DNA of 64,000 nucleotides from contig OZ253672.1 in assembly GCA_965263365.1 (NCBI GenBank), positions 1,798,001-1,862,000 on the forward strand. The letters are read 5' to 3'. Origin of the DNA: CANMUM01 sp965263365. Lineage in GTDB: Bacteria; Pseudomonadota; Alphaproteobacteria; Rhodobacterales; Rhodobacteraceae. The notes under the pieces are model-generated. The model made no database searches. It saw only the letters and a list, made by a program, of their open reading frames with translations, and was not told the origin of the DNA. The position numbers were made by a program, and so were the translations under genes. Of the stretch, positions 1 to 9,439 are shown piece after piece; positions within the stretch are counted from its first letter, which is position 1; each line of letters begins with the position of its first letter.

Positions 1-21
1 AAAACTCAAATCAACTCCAAT

Positions 22-1110
22 TTACGTAAGTGCGCATTCAAAATGCTTAGGCCACGAATATTCATTAGGTAAGTCTATCACATTTTCTGGCTCCTCCAAG
101 ACCCTTTTTGCCCATGTATCAAAATCGTTGGGATCAATTAATTCTTTCCCGTCTTGCCCGGTAATTTCACGAAATGGCGGTATGTCTGATGCCAAATAAG
201 GCTTTTGATTTTTTAGGGCCTCAAGGAGCGGCAAACCAAACCCCTCACAAAAACTTGGAAACAAAAGACCTTTTGCACGCGCAAAATAGCTCTTCATTTC
301 TTCATCATCGCATGCACCAATTTCATAAATACGGCTTCCCATCAATCTTGAATTATCTAAAAAATTAAATACGCCTTCATTGCGCCAACCGCGTGCGCCA
401 ACAATCCATAAATCTGGAGGCTCGCAACCTTCTGAAATCAAATGCTCCCAAATATTGAGCATCATTAAATGGTTCTTTCTCGGTTCTATTGTTCCAAGCA
501 TTAACCAAGCATTTTCAACTTTTAAATTTGGAATTTTGAGTTTGCTCGCCAAAGGACAAACGCGAACCTCAAAATTTTGTGCAGAAAAATGATCTATTCT
601 CCTTTTTGAATACTCACTTGGCGTTAAAACAACCTGGGAATATTTCGTTAGCAAATCAAACTTTCTCTGAAACGCCGAAATCTGATCTTCGCGTGTAAAC
701 TCGGGGTAATCTAGAGGAAGCACATCATGTATCATACTTTTTATAGAGATATTTAGTTTAAACAATTTGCGAAAGAACCAGTCAGGATGATAGGTATGCC
801 CAACATTAATATATTGATATCCTCGACATTCATTGAGACCATGTCGTTTCATACCACTTCGCTCAAAATTGGCTAAATTTTGATACTCTCGAATGGCCGA
901 AGCACTTTCAGCGGCTTTCAATTGTAATATTTTATCTGCACGAGAAGCTGAAAAAATAAAAACAAACCAACCCACACGAATCAAAACAAATGCATTGGGA
1001 TCAGTTTCAAGCCGTGTTAGATATGCACGCTCCACTCGATCAATTCCGGTATCATGTTGGTGCAAACGCCTACGATAAATCCTAGTTATATCGAGAAGAA
1101 CTCGCCGCAT
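22..1110 (-). CDS. GT4-type glycosyltransferase
   Basis: Predicted 362-residue retaining glycosyltransferase with a GT-B fold. The C-terminal half has the features of family GT4: a GTIEPRKNH segment (about residues 206-214) that opens the nucleotide-sugar domain, and PSFCEGFGLPLLEAL (about 285-299), the E-x7-E-like donor-binding motif. The N-terminus carries DTGIDRVE, common in family members acting on cell-surface polysaccharide. No membrane segment is seen, so it is probably cytoplasmic or peripheral. It starts 5 bases after the stop of galU, so the two are probably co-transcribed, with galU supplying UDP-glucose. The sugar and acceptor cannot be told from the sequence. Confidence 0.85.
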   Translation of the reverse strand: MRRVLLDITRIYRRRLHQHDTGIDRVERAYLTRLETDPNAFVLIRVGWFVFIFSASRADKILQLKAAESASAIREYQNLANFERSGMKRHGLNECRGYQYINVGHTYHPDWFFRKLFKLNISIKSMIHDVLPLDYPEFTREDQISAFQRKFDLLTKYSQVVLTPSEYSKRRIDHFSAQNFEVRVCPLASKLKIPNLKVENAWLMLGTIEPRKNHLMMLNIWEHLISEGCEPPDLWIVGARGWRNEGVFNFLDNSRLMGSRIYEIGACDDEEMKSYFARAKGLLFPSFCEGFGLPLLEALKNQKPYLASDIPPFREITGQDGKELIDPNDFDTWAKRVLEEPENVIDLPNEYSWPKHFECALT

Positions 1111-1115
1111 GAATA

Positions 1116-2012
1116 CTATAAATCTACAGCTATTTCTTTAATGTATGCGCTAAGTTCTTCATTAAATGATTCATTTTCGAGACCAAAGGCAATCGATGCG
1201 CGCAAGTACCCAATTTTACTACCACAATCAAAACGTGTTCCTTCAAATTGGAATCCTGAAACACACTGCTTGGTTTTTGCAAAATGATCAATCGCGTCGG
1301 TTAATTGAATTTCTCCTCCAGACCCTTTTTGCTCATGATTGAGGTAGTCAAATATTTCCGGATGCAAGATATACCGCCCAATAACAGCGAGATTTGAAGG
1401 TGCGTCCTCTGCCTTAGGTTTTTCGACAAATCCACTGGCTCCAACAAGTCGGCCATTTTTTATATCATTCAATTCAATGACGCCGTAAGATGAAATTTCG
1501 GGTTTTGAAACCTCCATGACGGCAACCATATGATCAAATTCAGACTCTTGATATTGATCTACCATTTGCGCAAGCGCGGAGCGTTGCTTGCTCTTAATAA
1601 TATCATCTGTAAGTATAACCGCAAAAGGTTCATCACCTATCAGATTTCGTGCACAATTTACTGCGTGTCCAAGTCCAAGCGCTTCGTTTTGACGAACATA
1701 CGAAATCGCCCCAGATTTCATATTTGTTGAACGTAAAACACTTAATAAATCATGCTTTTCGGATTGTTCTAATCGACGCTCTAGCTCAGGCGCCTGATCA
1801 AAATAGTCTTCCAAAGAAGATTTGCCACGCGCAGTGACAAAAATAAAATCTTCTATACCAGCATCACGCGCCTCATCAATCGCATATTGTATAAGAGGTC
1901 GGTCAACCAAGGTCATAATTTCCTTGGGAATTGACTTGGTTGCAGGCAAAAAACGCGTTCCCATACCAGCAACAGGAAAAACTGCCTTGGTAACTTTTTT
2001 TGAAAAACTCAA
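1116..2012 (-). CDS. galU: UTP--glucose-1-phosphate uridylyltransferase
   Basis: A 298-residue protein of typical GalU length that makes UDP-glucose from UTP and glucose-1-phosphate. The nucleotide-binding loop GMGTRFLP is at residues 16-23 and is followed by SIPKEIM, and the VEKP sugar-binding segment is present. The start is a TTG at 2012. An AGGAG box lies seven bases upstream of it, and the homologous N-terminus (KAVFPVAG) begins eight residues later, so TTG is a supported start and not an artefact. It is the first gene of a two-gene unit with the glycosyltransferase downstream. Confidence 0.95.
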   Translation of the reverse strand: MSFSKKVTKAVFPVAGMGTRFLPATKSIPKEIMTLVDRPLIQYAIDEARDAGIEDFIFVTARGKSSLEDYFDQAPELERRLEQSEKHDLLSVLRSTNMKSGAISYVRQNEALGLGHAVNCARNLIGDEPFAVILTDDIIKSKQRSALAQMVDQYQESEFDHMVAVMEVSKPEISSYGVIELNDIKNGRLVGASGFVEKPKAEDAPSNLAVIGRYILHPEIFDYLNHEQKGSGGEIQLTDAIDHFAKTKQCVSGFQFEGTRFDCGSKIGYLRASIAFGLENESFNEELSAYIKEIAVDL

Positions 2013-2118
2013 TTTAGACTCCTAAAAAACGATAAAAAATCAAACCATAAAACCAGTGCCTAATATCACAGCCTAGTGATTTGATATAGTCAAATGAGTT
2101 AAAATGACAATTTATTTA

Positions 2119-3273
2119 CTAAAGTTTTGTCTTTTTCGTTTCGCTATATAAAATTGAATTGTCGACTTGGTTGATATTATTGTGCCCACAAAACGCCATC
2201 GTAACCTCAAGCTCCTCGGCAAAAATATCTAACATGTTCTCTACTGCTTTTTGGCCTCCTGCCCCAAGCGCATATGCAATCGGACGGCCAATCATTACAG
2301 CCTTTGCCCCACAAGCTCGAGCGCGCAATACGTCCTGACCAGACCTTACACCGCTATCCAAGAGGACATCTACCTTGTCGCCAACTTCTGCCACAATATC
2401 ACTTAACACTGAAATTGAAGAACGCGTACCATCTAATTGGCGTCCGCCATGATTCGAAACAACGATCGCTTCTGCCCCAACTCTAACCGCTTCTACCGCG
2501 TCTTCTATGGTCATAATACCTTTTAGAACGAGCGGTTTTTTCCACAACTCTCTAAACAGTTTGATGTCATCCCAATTCAACTTCAAATCAAAACTATCCT
2601 TGGTCCATTTCATCAAGTCACCCATTCCATCTACACCATCGACATGACCTTGAATATTGTCAAATCCCTTGCGCTTTGTCGCGAGCATTTCGAAAGCCCA
2701 ACGTGGTTTGGTCGCTATATTTAACATGTTTTTAACCGTTAGGCGTGGGGGTGCGGTCATTCCATTTCGAATATCTGCATGCCGCTTGCCTAACATCTGT
2801 AAGTCTAGAGTAACGACTAGAGCTGAACACTCCGCATATTCCGCACGCCTTATAAGTTTCCTAGTAAATTCTTTGTCTTTTTGCACATAAAGTTGAAACC
2901 AAAAAGGCTCTGAACTTTCATTTGCAACGTCTTCAATCGAACAAATACTCATTGTTGAAAGTGTAAAAGGAACTCCTTTTTTCGCAAATGCTTTCGCAAC
3001 CCGGATCTCTCCGTCAGCGCGCTGCATTCCGAGCAATCCAACTGGGGCGCCAATTACTGGCTGAGTAATTTCCTGACCAAATAATTCGGTCGATATTTGC
3101 CGGCTCTCGATGTCCACTGCAACACGTTGTTTGAATCTGAGTTTTTGAAAGTCTTCGACATTTTCACGAAGTGTTTGCATTGTCCAAGACCCGCTTTCGC
3201 AATAGTCAACAAACATTTTAGGAGTCATTTGATGGTATTTTTTTCGAAAATCTTCGAGTTCACAATATTTCAT
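2119..3273 (-). CDS. lldD: FMN-dependent L-lactate dehydrogenase / alpha-hydroxy acid oxidase
   Basis: A 384-residue TIM-barrel flavoprotein of the LldD/glycolate oxidase family. It oxidises an L-2-hydroxy acid, most likely L-lactate, to the 2-oxo acid and passes electrons to the quinone pool. The signature SNHGGRQLDG (273-282) holds the catalytic histidine (about 275) and the substrate-binding arginine. The FMN-phosphate region LLDSGVRSGQD and the C-terminal GRP segment are also present. Length and N-terminus fit the family. It stands alone between galU and a DUF1223 gene. The family also includes mandelate and glycolate enzymes, so the lactate assignment is an inference from overall similarity. 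Confidence 0.88.
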   Translation of the reverse strand: MKYCELEDFRKKYHQMTPKMFVDYCESGSWTMQTLRENVEDFQKLRFKQRVAVDIESRQISTELFGQEITQPVIGAPVGLLGMQRADGEIRVAKAFAKKGVPFTLSTMSICSIEDVANESSEPFWFQLYVQKDKEFTRKLIRRAEYAECSALVVTLDLQMLGKRHADIRNGMTAPPRLTVKNMLNIATKPRWAFEMLATKRKGFDNIQGHVDGVDGMGDLMKWTKDSFDLKLNWDDIKLFRELWKKPLVLKGIMTIEDAVEAVRVGAEAIVVSNHGGRQLDGTRSSISVLSDIVAEVGDKVDVLLDSGVRSGQDVLRARACGAKAVMIGRPIAYALGAGGQKAVENMLDIFAEELEVTMAFCGHNNINQVDNSILYSETKKTKL

Positions 3274-3535
3274 AAGCCGTGTTCCATTTTTGGACCAATT
3301 TAAATTTCATATGTGAATATTCCAATTCGTAAAACTACCCAATGAGGCATTGAACTAGCTATGTAACTATTCAAGAAAACAAATTTACGTGAGAATCCAA
3401 AACATAGCTTCAGATAATATTTATATTAAATTATTGTTTTAAAAAACTTTATTTTCAAAACACTCAGCAATTTATAGGTATTAAATTCACATAAGAGTGA
3501 TTTTAACCTTATAGAAATTTTATCAGGTTTAGCAT

Positions 3536-4255
3536 ATGTTCATTATTATGAAAGCGACATGGAATTTGTGGCGGACTTGGATATTCTTATTTTGGTTTCT
3601 AGGATCAACGCAATCAGCTCATTCTGCTAAGCTTGTGGAGTTATTTACTTCACAAGGCTGTTCTATGTGCGCTCCCGCAGATATTTTTATTGCAAATTTA
3701 GAAAAGCAATATGACGTAGTCGTCATATCTTATCATATTGATTATTGGGATTACCTCGGATGGGCTGATGATCTTGCAATTCCTGAGAGCACATTTCGTC
3801 AAATCGACTATCAGCGTGCAAGTGGATCTAAACAACTTTTTACTCCGCAAATTGTTATTGATGGTCAAATTTCAGTCCCAGGAAATGACATTGACACTCT
3901 CACAAATGCACTAAATATTTTAGACTCGCCGGTCGAAATTGATGCGGGCATTTTTGAGAGTTCGGAATTTAAATATTTAGAAATTAAAAAAACAAATTTC
4001 ATTGAATCACTTATTGACGTAATGTTGATTGAAATCTCCCCATATGAACAGCGCGAAATTCTCGAGGGCGAAAACAAAGGTAAGCTTCTTTCCTATGTAA
4101 ACTCTGCAAAGAGCATAGAGTTACTTGATCAATGGGACGGCTCTCAAAATTTTAAGCAGGCACTTTCGTTGAAGGCAGGAGGAGAATATGTTCTTATTCT
4201 TCAAGAGCCGGATGCGGGTTCGGTGATTTTTGCAAAATATCTATCTTTATCGTAA
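3536..4255 (+). CDS. DUF1223 family secreted thioredoxin-fold protein
   Basis: A 239-residue protein with an N-terminal hydrophobic signal (residues 10-31) followed by VELFTSQGCSMCAPAD, the start of the DUF1223 thioredoxin-like fold. A CxxC pair lies at residues 42 and 45. The family-typical YHIDYWDYLGW and TPQIVIDG segments follow. It is predicted to be exported to the periplasm. The CxxC suggests thiol-disulfide or metal chemistry, but I know of no established function for the family. An alternative start at the ATG at 3548 would shorten it by four residues. It stands alone. Confidence 0.85.
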   Translation: MFIIMKATWNLWRTWIFLFWFLGSTQSAHSAKLVELFTSQGCSMCAPADIFIANLEKQYDVVVISYHIDYWDYLGWADDLAIPESTFRQIDYQRASGSKQLFTPQIVIDGQISVPGNDIDTLTNALNILDSPVEIDAGIFESSEFKYLEIKKTNFIESLIDVMLIEISPYEQREILEGENKGKLLSYVNSAKSIELLDQWDGSQNFKQALSLKAGGEYVLILQEPDAGSVIFAKYLSLS

Positions 4256-4324
4256 AATTGCAGCTTGAACTTTGATTGTCGGAGTGATCTTCTGCAATGA
4301 GCTAAAATTTTGCGGAGGATAGAA

Positions 4325-5317
4325 ATGAGTTTTAAAGCACTAGTTCTAAGGAAAGAAGATGGAGCGCAACAAAAATCAGCAATAGAAACGCTAACTTCTG
4401 ACGATCTTCCTAATGAAAATGTGCACATCAAAGTTCAATATTCGACTTTAAACTATAAGGACGGCTTATGCGTAACATCAGGCGGCGGTCTCATTCGAAA
4501 TTATCCTCACGTTCCTGGTGTCGATTTTTCGGGAACAGTAATTGAAAGTGGCGATTCTCGCTATAACCCCGGCGACGAAATTTTGGTTTCTGGGTGGCGT
4601 ATTGGAGAAATCTATTGGGGTGGATATGCGCAAGAAGCCAAAATACGCGGTGATTTTCTAGTTCCAAAACCCAAGTCATTATCACATCATCAAGCCATGG
4701 CAATTGGCACTGCCGGCCTCACAGCTATGTACGGACTTATGACACTTGAAAGACAAGGAATTAACCCCGAAAGCGGTCCCATTCTCGTGACAGGTGCTGC
4801 GGGCGGTGTTGGTTCAATCGCTGTCGCAATTTTGGTGGCGGCTGGCTATGAAGTTCACGCCGTGTCGGGGCGCCTCGAAGCCACGCCTTATCTCGAAAGC
4901 TTGGGCGCAACTGCGATTATTGCGCGTGAAGATATCAGTGAAACCGTCAAACGCCCACTCGAAACTGAAACATGGGCCGGCGTCATTGATAACGTGGGCG
5001 GGCCAATGCTGGCACGTGTTTTGGGTCAAATGAAATATAATGGTGTCGTGGCCGCGATCGGCCTTGCGGGTGGGGCAGATTTGCCAGCTTCGGTCATTCC
5101 GTTTTTACTTCGCGGCGTACAACTTATCGGAATTGATAGCGTCATGCGCCCTTATGAGGATCGTGTAGAGGCTTGGGAGCGGTTATCGCAGTCATTTCCT
5201 TTCGACAAACTCGATCAAATTACGCAAACAAGGCCACTCGCAGACGTACCTGAATTGGCCGCACAAATTCTTAAAGGCCAAGTGCGCGGACGGATTGTCA
5301 TTGACGTGAACGTATAA
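4325..5317 (+). CDS. acuI: Acryloyl-CoA reductase, MDR family (AcuI/YhdH)
   Basis: A zinc-free medium-chain reductase of about 330 residues. AcuI reduces acryloyl-CoA to propionyl-CoA with NADPH, detoxifying the product of DMSP cleavage or 3-hydroxypropionate metabolism in roseobacters. The N-terminal GroES-like domain carries STLNYKDGL and the VPGVDFSGTV segment. The nucleotide fold has VTGAAGGVGSIAV (NADP-binding loop), and GVIDNVGG follows. The ATG at 4325 is preferred over an in-frame TTG at 4310 because the ribosome-binding site GGAGGAT sits between them. The homologous quinone reductase YhdH of E. coli is the alternative name. Confidence 0.87.
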   Translation: MSFKALVLRKEDGAQQKSAIETLTSDDLPNENVHIKVQYSTLNYKDGLCVTSGGGLIRNYPHVPGVDFSGTVIESGDSRYNPGDEILVSGWRIGEIYWGGYAQEAKIRGDFLVPKPKSLSHHQAMAIGTAGLTAMYGLMTLERQGINPESGPILVTGAAGGVGSIAVAILVAAGYEVHAVSGRLEATPYLESLGATAIIAREDISETVKRPLETETWAGVIDNVGGPMLARVLGQMKYNGVVAAIGLAGGADLPASVIPFLLRGVQLIGIDSVMRPYEDRVEAWERLSQSFPFDKLDQITQTRPLADVPELAAQILKGQVRGRIVIDVNV

Positions 5318-5333
5318 CTTCTATCTGTTTTTT

Positions 5334-5951
5334 ATGATGCCTAAAATCAACGCGTTAAATTACAAGATCATTTCTAACAAAATTGTCTTTGAGAGTTTCT
5401 ATAAATTTAGCCAACTTAATTATCAGCATGAGCGTTTTGACGGCTGCATTTCGCGTGAAATTCAGCGAGACCTTTTGCTAACGGGAGACGCAAGTGTTTT
5501 GCTTCCCTATGATCCACGATCAGATATGTTACTCTTAATCGAGCAAATTCGGGCAGCGCCAATTGCCCGAAGTGCAGCCAATCCTTATCACATTGAAGCC
5601 ATTGCGGGCTTAATTGATAAAAATGAACATCCTGAGGCAACTGCCAGACGAGAAGCCTTTGAGGAGGCGGGTATCGAAATTGAGCAACTCTATACCCTTC
5701 CCTCCTCCTACCAATCGGCCGGCGCTATTGACCAAGTCCAACATCTATTTATCGGAAAGGCTAATCTTAGTGATTATAAATCCGGTATTCACGGGCTTAT
5801 AGAAGAGGACGAAGATATCAAAACGCACCTAGTTTCGAGACATGACGCGTTGCAAGCGTTGACCGATCACAAATTTGAAAGCGCGCCGCTACAACTTATT
5901 TTACTGTATTTAGAATTCAATATCAAAAAAATTCGAGCCGCTTTTGCTTGA
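5334..5951 (+). CDS. Nudix hydrolase, ADP-ribose pyrophosphatase type
   Basis: A 205-residue protein with a complete Nudix box at about residues 92-114: a glycine, E six residues on, then REAFEEAGI matching RExxEExGU. Upstream are the beta strands DMLLLIEQIR and the HIEAIAG segment typical of the ADP-ribose pyrophosphatase (NudF) subfamily. It probably hydrolyses ADP-ribose or a similar nucleoside diphosphate sugar to AMP and a sugar phosphate, using magnesium bound by the box glutamates. It lies 16 bases after acuI and may be read from the same transcript. No clear Shine-Dalgarno sequence is visible, so the exact start is less certain. Confidence 0.85.
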   Translation: MMPKINALNYKIISNKIVFESFYKFSQLNYQHERFDGCISREIQRDLLLTGDASVLLPYDPRSDMLLLIEQIRAAPIARSAANPYHIEAIAGLIDKNEHPEATARREAFEEAGIEIEQLYTLPSSYQSAGAIDQVQHLFIGKANLSDYKSGIHGLIEEDEDIKTHLVSRHDALQALTDHKFESAPLQLILLYLEFNIKKIRAAFA

Positions 5952-6017
5952 AGTCTGCCTTCCGATTTCTTACTCTCAAACCGTAATTATTTATTTTATT
6001 AACAACTGGAGATGCGA

Positions 6018-7055
6018 ATGCCAAACCTGCAAAAAAACGTAATCGAAGCAATTGGCAATACGCCACTCATATATCTGAAAGGCCCAAGCGAAGTTGCGGG
6101 ATGTGAAATTTGGGGCAAAGCTGAGTTTATGAATCCAGGGCAGTCTGTAAAGGATCGCGCAGCTCTCAATATCATTCGTGAAGCGGTTAAATCGGGGAGA
6201 CTAAAGCCGGGGGGAACAATTGTTGAAGGCACTGCGGGCAATACGGGAATAGGCCTCGCACTCGTGGGTGCGGCGATGGGTTTTAAAACAGTAATCGTGA
6301 TTCCTGAAACACAATCGAAAGAAAAAAAGGATATGATAAAACTCGCTGGAGCCGAATTGGTTGAAGTTCCGGCAGCGCCTTACCGGAACCCAAATAACTA
6401 CGTTCGTTATTCCGAACGACTTGCAAATGCGCTCGCTAAGACGGAATCAAACGGCGCAATATGGGCGAATCAGTTTGACAATACTGCAAATCGTGAAGCT
6501 CATATACAAACAACAGGCCCCGAAATTTGGTGTGATACAAACGGTGAAGTCAGCGGATTCATTTGCGCTTGCGGTTCAGGCGGAACACTTGCGGGTGTCG
6601 CAAGCTTCCTAAAAGACAAAAATCCGAATATCCAAATCGGAATTGCCGATCCGGATGGTGCCGCTCTCTATAGCTATTTCACGACCGGTGCATTGCAATC
6701 TGAAGGTAGCTCGATCACCGAAGGCATTGGTCAAGGTAGAATAACCAAAAACCTTGAAGGCCTAGAAGTTGATCATTCGTATAATATTTCAGATGAAGAA
6801 GCGCTCAAAGTCATTTTTGATTTACTAGAAAATGAGGGTCTTTGCATGGGAGGATCAACTGGCGTCAATATAGCTGGCGCTATTCGTATGGGTAAAGAAT
6901 TAGGCCCAAATTCAAAAATTGTTACAATTTTATGTGACTACGGCAATCGCTATCAAAGTAAAATTTATAATCCTGATTTTTTGCGATCGAAAGGTTTACC
7001 ATTACCGGGCTGGCTCGCCAAAGAATCGCGCGAGCTACCAAGTGTATTTGAATGA
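6018..7055 (+). CDS. cysK: Cysteine synthase A
   Basis: PLP-dependent O-acetylserine sulfhydrylase of about 345 residues, making cysteine from O-acetylserine and sulfide. The N-terminus has IGNTPLIYL, the PLP-lysine motif NPGQSVKDRAA (Lys near 45) and EGTAGNTGIGLA, which binds the substrate and cofactor phosphate. The protein is slightly longer than classical CysK (about 310-325) and resembles the long form in many alphaproteobacteria. The ATG at 6018 is chosen because GGAG lies six bases before it, whereas the ATG at 6012 overlaps that box. Its stop overlaps the start of the mechanosensitive channel gene by four bases. Confidence 0.9.
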   Translation: MPNLQKNVIEAIGNTPLIYLKGPSEVAGCEIWGKAEFMNPGQSVKDRAALNIIREAVKSGRLKPGGTIVEGTAGNTGIGLALVGAAMGFKTVIVIPETQSKEKKDMIKLAGAELVEVPAAPYRNPNNYVRYSERLANALAKTESNGAIWANQFDNTANREAHIQTTGPEIWCDTNGEVSGFICACGSGGTLAGVASFLKDKNPNIQIGIADPDGAALYSYFTTGALQSEGSSITEGIGQGRITKNLEGLEVDHSYNISDEEALKVIFDLLENEGLCMGGSTGVNIAGAIRMGKELGPNSKIVTILCDYGNRYQSKIYNPDFLRSKGLPLPGWLAKESRELPSVFE

Positions 7056-9364
7056 GTGTCATAAGAACCCTTCTTTTTATTATCGCAATATTTTTTGCAT
7101 TAGTTGCTCATGCTCAAAACGCATTAGACAACTTTGATAGCCTCTCACTAAAATGGGAACAAAATGCAAGCAATGCAGAAAGCATCATCGAAAGGAGTAC
7201 CGCCTCAGATCAAATTATCGCTGATTGGCGCTCAAGACTAGTTAACGATCGTGAATCTGCGCTAACTTTTCTTGAAACCTATCAGCCAAGGGTTGAAGAG
7301 CTTCGAACACAGATTGCAAGAATTGTTTCAACACTCCAAGATGGGGAGGAGCCATCTGAAGAGGTTCAAACAACGCTTGACCAAATCCGAAACGATCTGA
7401 ATGCAATCGAAGCGCCTGTTTTAGAAGCGCAGCTTGCTTTTGAACGTGCAAACAAGCTCATTTTAGAATTTGATGCGCTTGTTCGTAAAAGATTTACCGA
7501 TAACCTGTTATCACGCTCTTCATCCCCAGTTTGGCCTTCAGAAATCAAGAGAAGCACAAGCGCACTAAGTGATGGAGGAGCAAAAATATATCGTGACACA
7601 GTTTCGATGCTCAAAAGCAAAGATCTTAGAGGGCAAATTATTGATCGCCTCCCACTTACCTTGGTTTTACTTTTGCTAGGCGGAACGCTTTACTTTGTTA
7701 TTAAGAGGCAAACGTCTCAAAAATTAAACTTCGAAATCCTGCTTCAAAAAACAACAATCGGGCGTAGTATTTCGGGAATCGTTTCAAGTATTTTTCCACT
7801 TTTTATAGGTTGGGCAGGCCTCACTTTAATATTCAACGCACTTCTCAATAGCGGTATTTTTGGAATCATTGGTCATTCAACGATGGCTCTGTTGAGGGAA
7901 ACGAGTTATGCCTCTTTAATCGGCTGGTGGATATGGCAACCTTCGCGACAAAATTCGCAAATGAACCCTCGTTTAATTCGCAATCAAATAACACTGCTTA
8001 CATTTATCGTCGCCTTGAGTTGGAACATCGAGCCTCTCGTCCACATTTTATTTTTTGACCCTCTTAACAGCTCACTTTCAGAATCCGTTTTTTCATTTCT
8101 AAACCTTTTATTTATTGCAATATGCGTTCCAATTGTTTGGTTTCTGCTTCGGAGGAAAGATTTCAATTACGTAATTTGGCAAAACCATTCGGTTGGCTTC
8201 GAACGTACAACTCGTTGGATTCGAAATGGAATAAACATCGGATTGCTCATTGCAATTTTTCTCGCTATCGTCGGCTATTATAGCGCTTCTCGACAGCTCT
8301 TTCACGGCCTGACTCTTAGCTTCTTAGGAATTTTGTTTTTTCTTAAAGTCTTTTTTATCTGCAATACTTCATTACAAAAATTATCAAATAGTGAGGTCGC
8401 AAACAACGATACTGGTTCTGAAATCTTAATTGAAAATAGCGGTGTATACAGCGTCATACTTGCGCTTTTACTGTTTCTTTTAGCAATTCCTTTTTTTCTT
8501 ATATTCTGGGGCACTTCATCAACCGCACTAAATGAACTTTGGGTCCGTCTTAATAACGGCGTTTCAATTGGTGAGTTTCAAATTTCTGCAACTAACCTAT
8601 TTCAAATTCTATTCGTATTCGCACTTGGGTACATTATTATTCGCACCATCAAGCGCCTTCTACAAAATTTTATTCTTCCAAAGACAAAAATGGATATCGG
8701 TGCCCAAACAGCAATTTCTTCTCTATTTGGTTATGCCGGATACACATTGACAGCCTTCGTCGCGATGAATGCTGCCGGACTAAATTTATCTAATATTGCC
8801 GTGGTAATCGGAGCACTTTCGGTTGGGATTGGCTTTGGTCTTCAGAATATTGTTTCCAATTTTATTTCTGGCATTATTTTGTTAATAGAGCGTCCTGTTA
8901 AGAAAGGTGATTGGATTGTTGTAAACGGTCAAGAGGGATACGTTAAAAAAATTGCCGTTCGTTCAACAGAAATTGAAACATTTGATCGTGCGTCCGTTAT
9001 CGTACCCAATGCCGACCTTATATCTCAATCCGTTGTCAACTGGGTACACTCTTCCAAATCTGCTCGAATCCGAATTCCCATTGGCGTTTCTTACGATAGC
9101 GATGTTGAACTTGTAAAAGAAACTCTTTTAGAGATCGGCCGAAAAAGTCCTTATGCATTGCGCTTTCCAGACCCTGTGGTATTTTTAATTGATTTTGGCG
9201 CAAGCTCGATAAATTTTGAACTACGCTTTTACATCCGTGAAGCCGATTATATGCTATCTGCAATTTCAGAGGTGAATTTTGCAATTGTCGAAAAATTCAG
9301 GGAAGCCAATATAGACATACCATTTCCTCAAACTGAAGTCAGGCTGATAAAAAATTCCGAATAA
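7052..9364 (+). CDS. MscS-family mechanosensitive channel with DUF3772 domain
   Basis: A large 770-residue inner-membrane channel. The signal peptide (residues 1-22) leads into a helical periplasmic domain (about 25-165) of the DUF3772 type found in YbiO/MscK-like proteins. About ten hydrophobic segments follow between about 200 and 590. The pore helix and beta domain contain GALSVGIGFGLQNIVSNF and IERPVKKGDWI, which are hallmarks of MscS. Such channels release solutes on hypo-osmotic shock. It overlaps cysK by four bases (ATGA), so the two are translationally coupled, although no functional link is obvious. Confidence 0.9.
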   Translation: MSVIRTLLFIIAIFFALVAHAQNALDNFDSLSLKWEQNASNAESIIERSTASDQIIADWRSRLVNDRESALTFLETYQPRVEELRTQIARIVSTLQDGEEPSEEVQTTLDQIRNDLNAIEAPVLEAQLAFERANKLILEFDALVRKRFTDNLLSRSSSPVWPSEIKRSTSALSDGGAKIYRDTVSMLKSKDLRGQIIDRLPLTLVLLLLGGTLYFVIKRQTSQKLNFEILLQKTTIGRSISGIVSSIFPLFIGWAGLTLIFNALLNSGIFGIIGHSTMALLRETSYASLIGWWIWQPSRQNSQMNPRLIRNQITLLTFIVALSWNIEPLVHILFFDPLNSSLSESVFSFLNLLFIAICVPIVWFLLRRKDFNYVIWQNHSVGFERTTRWIRNGINIGLLIAIFLAIVGYYSASRQLFHGLTLSFLGILFFLKVFFICNTSLQKLSNSEVANNDTGSEILIENSGVYSVILALLLFLLAIPFFLIFWGTSSTALNELWVRLNNGVSIGEFQISATNLFQILFVFALGYIIIRTIKRLLQNFILPKTKMDIGAQTAISSLFGYAGYTLTAFVAMNAAGLNLSNIAVVIGALSVGIGFGLQNIVSNFISGIILLIERPVKKGDWIVVNGQEGYVKKIAVRSTEIETFDRASVIVPNADLISQSVVNWVHSSKSARIRIPIGVSYDSDVELVKETLLEIGRKSPYALRFPDPVVFLIDFGASSINFELRFYIREADYMLSAISEVNFAIVEKFREANIDIPFPQTEVRLIKNSE

Positions 9365-9439
9365 TTTTATGAACCATAATTTTTAAAGTAAATTTAAATC
9401 GGTTTCCATTTGCTGCAAAAGCTTGACCATCATTATATT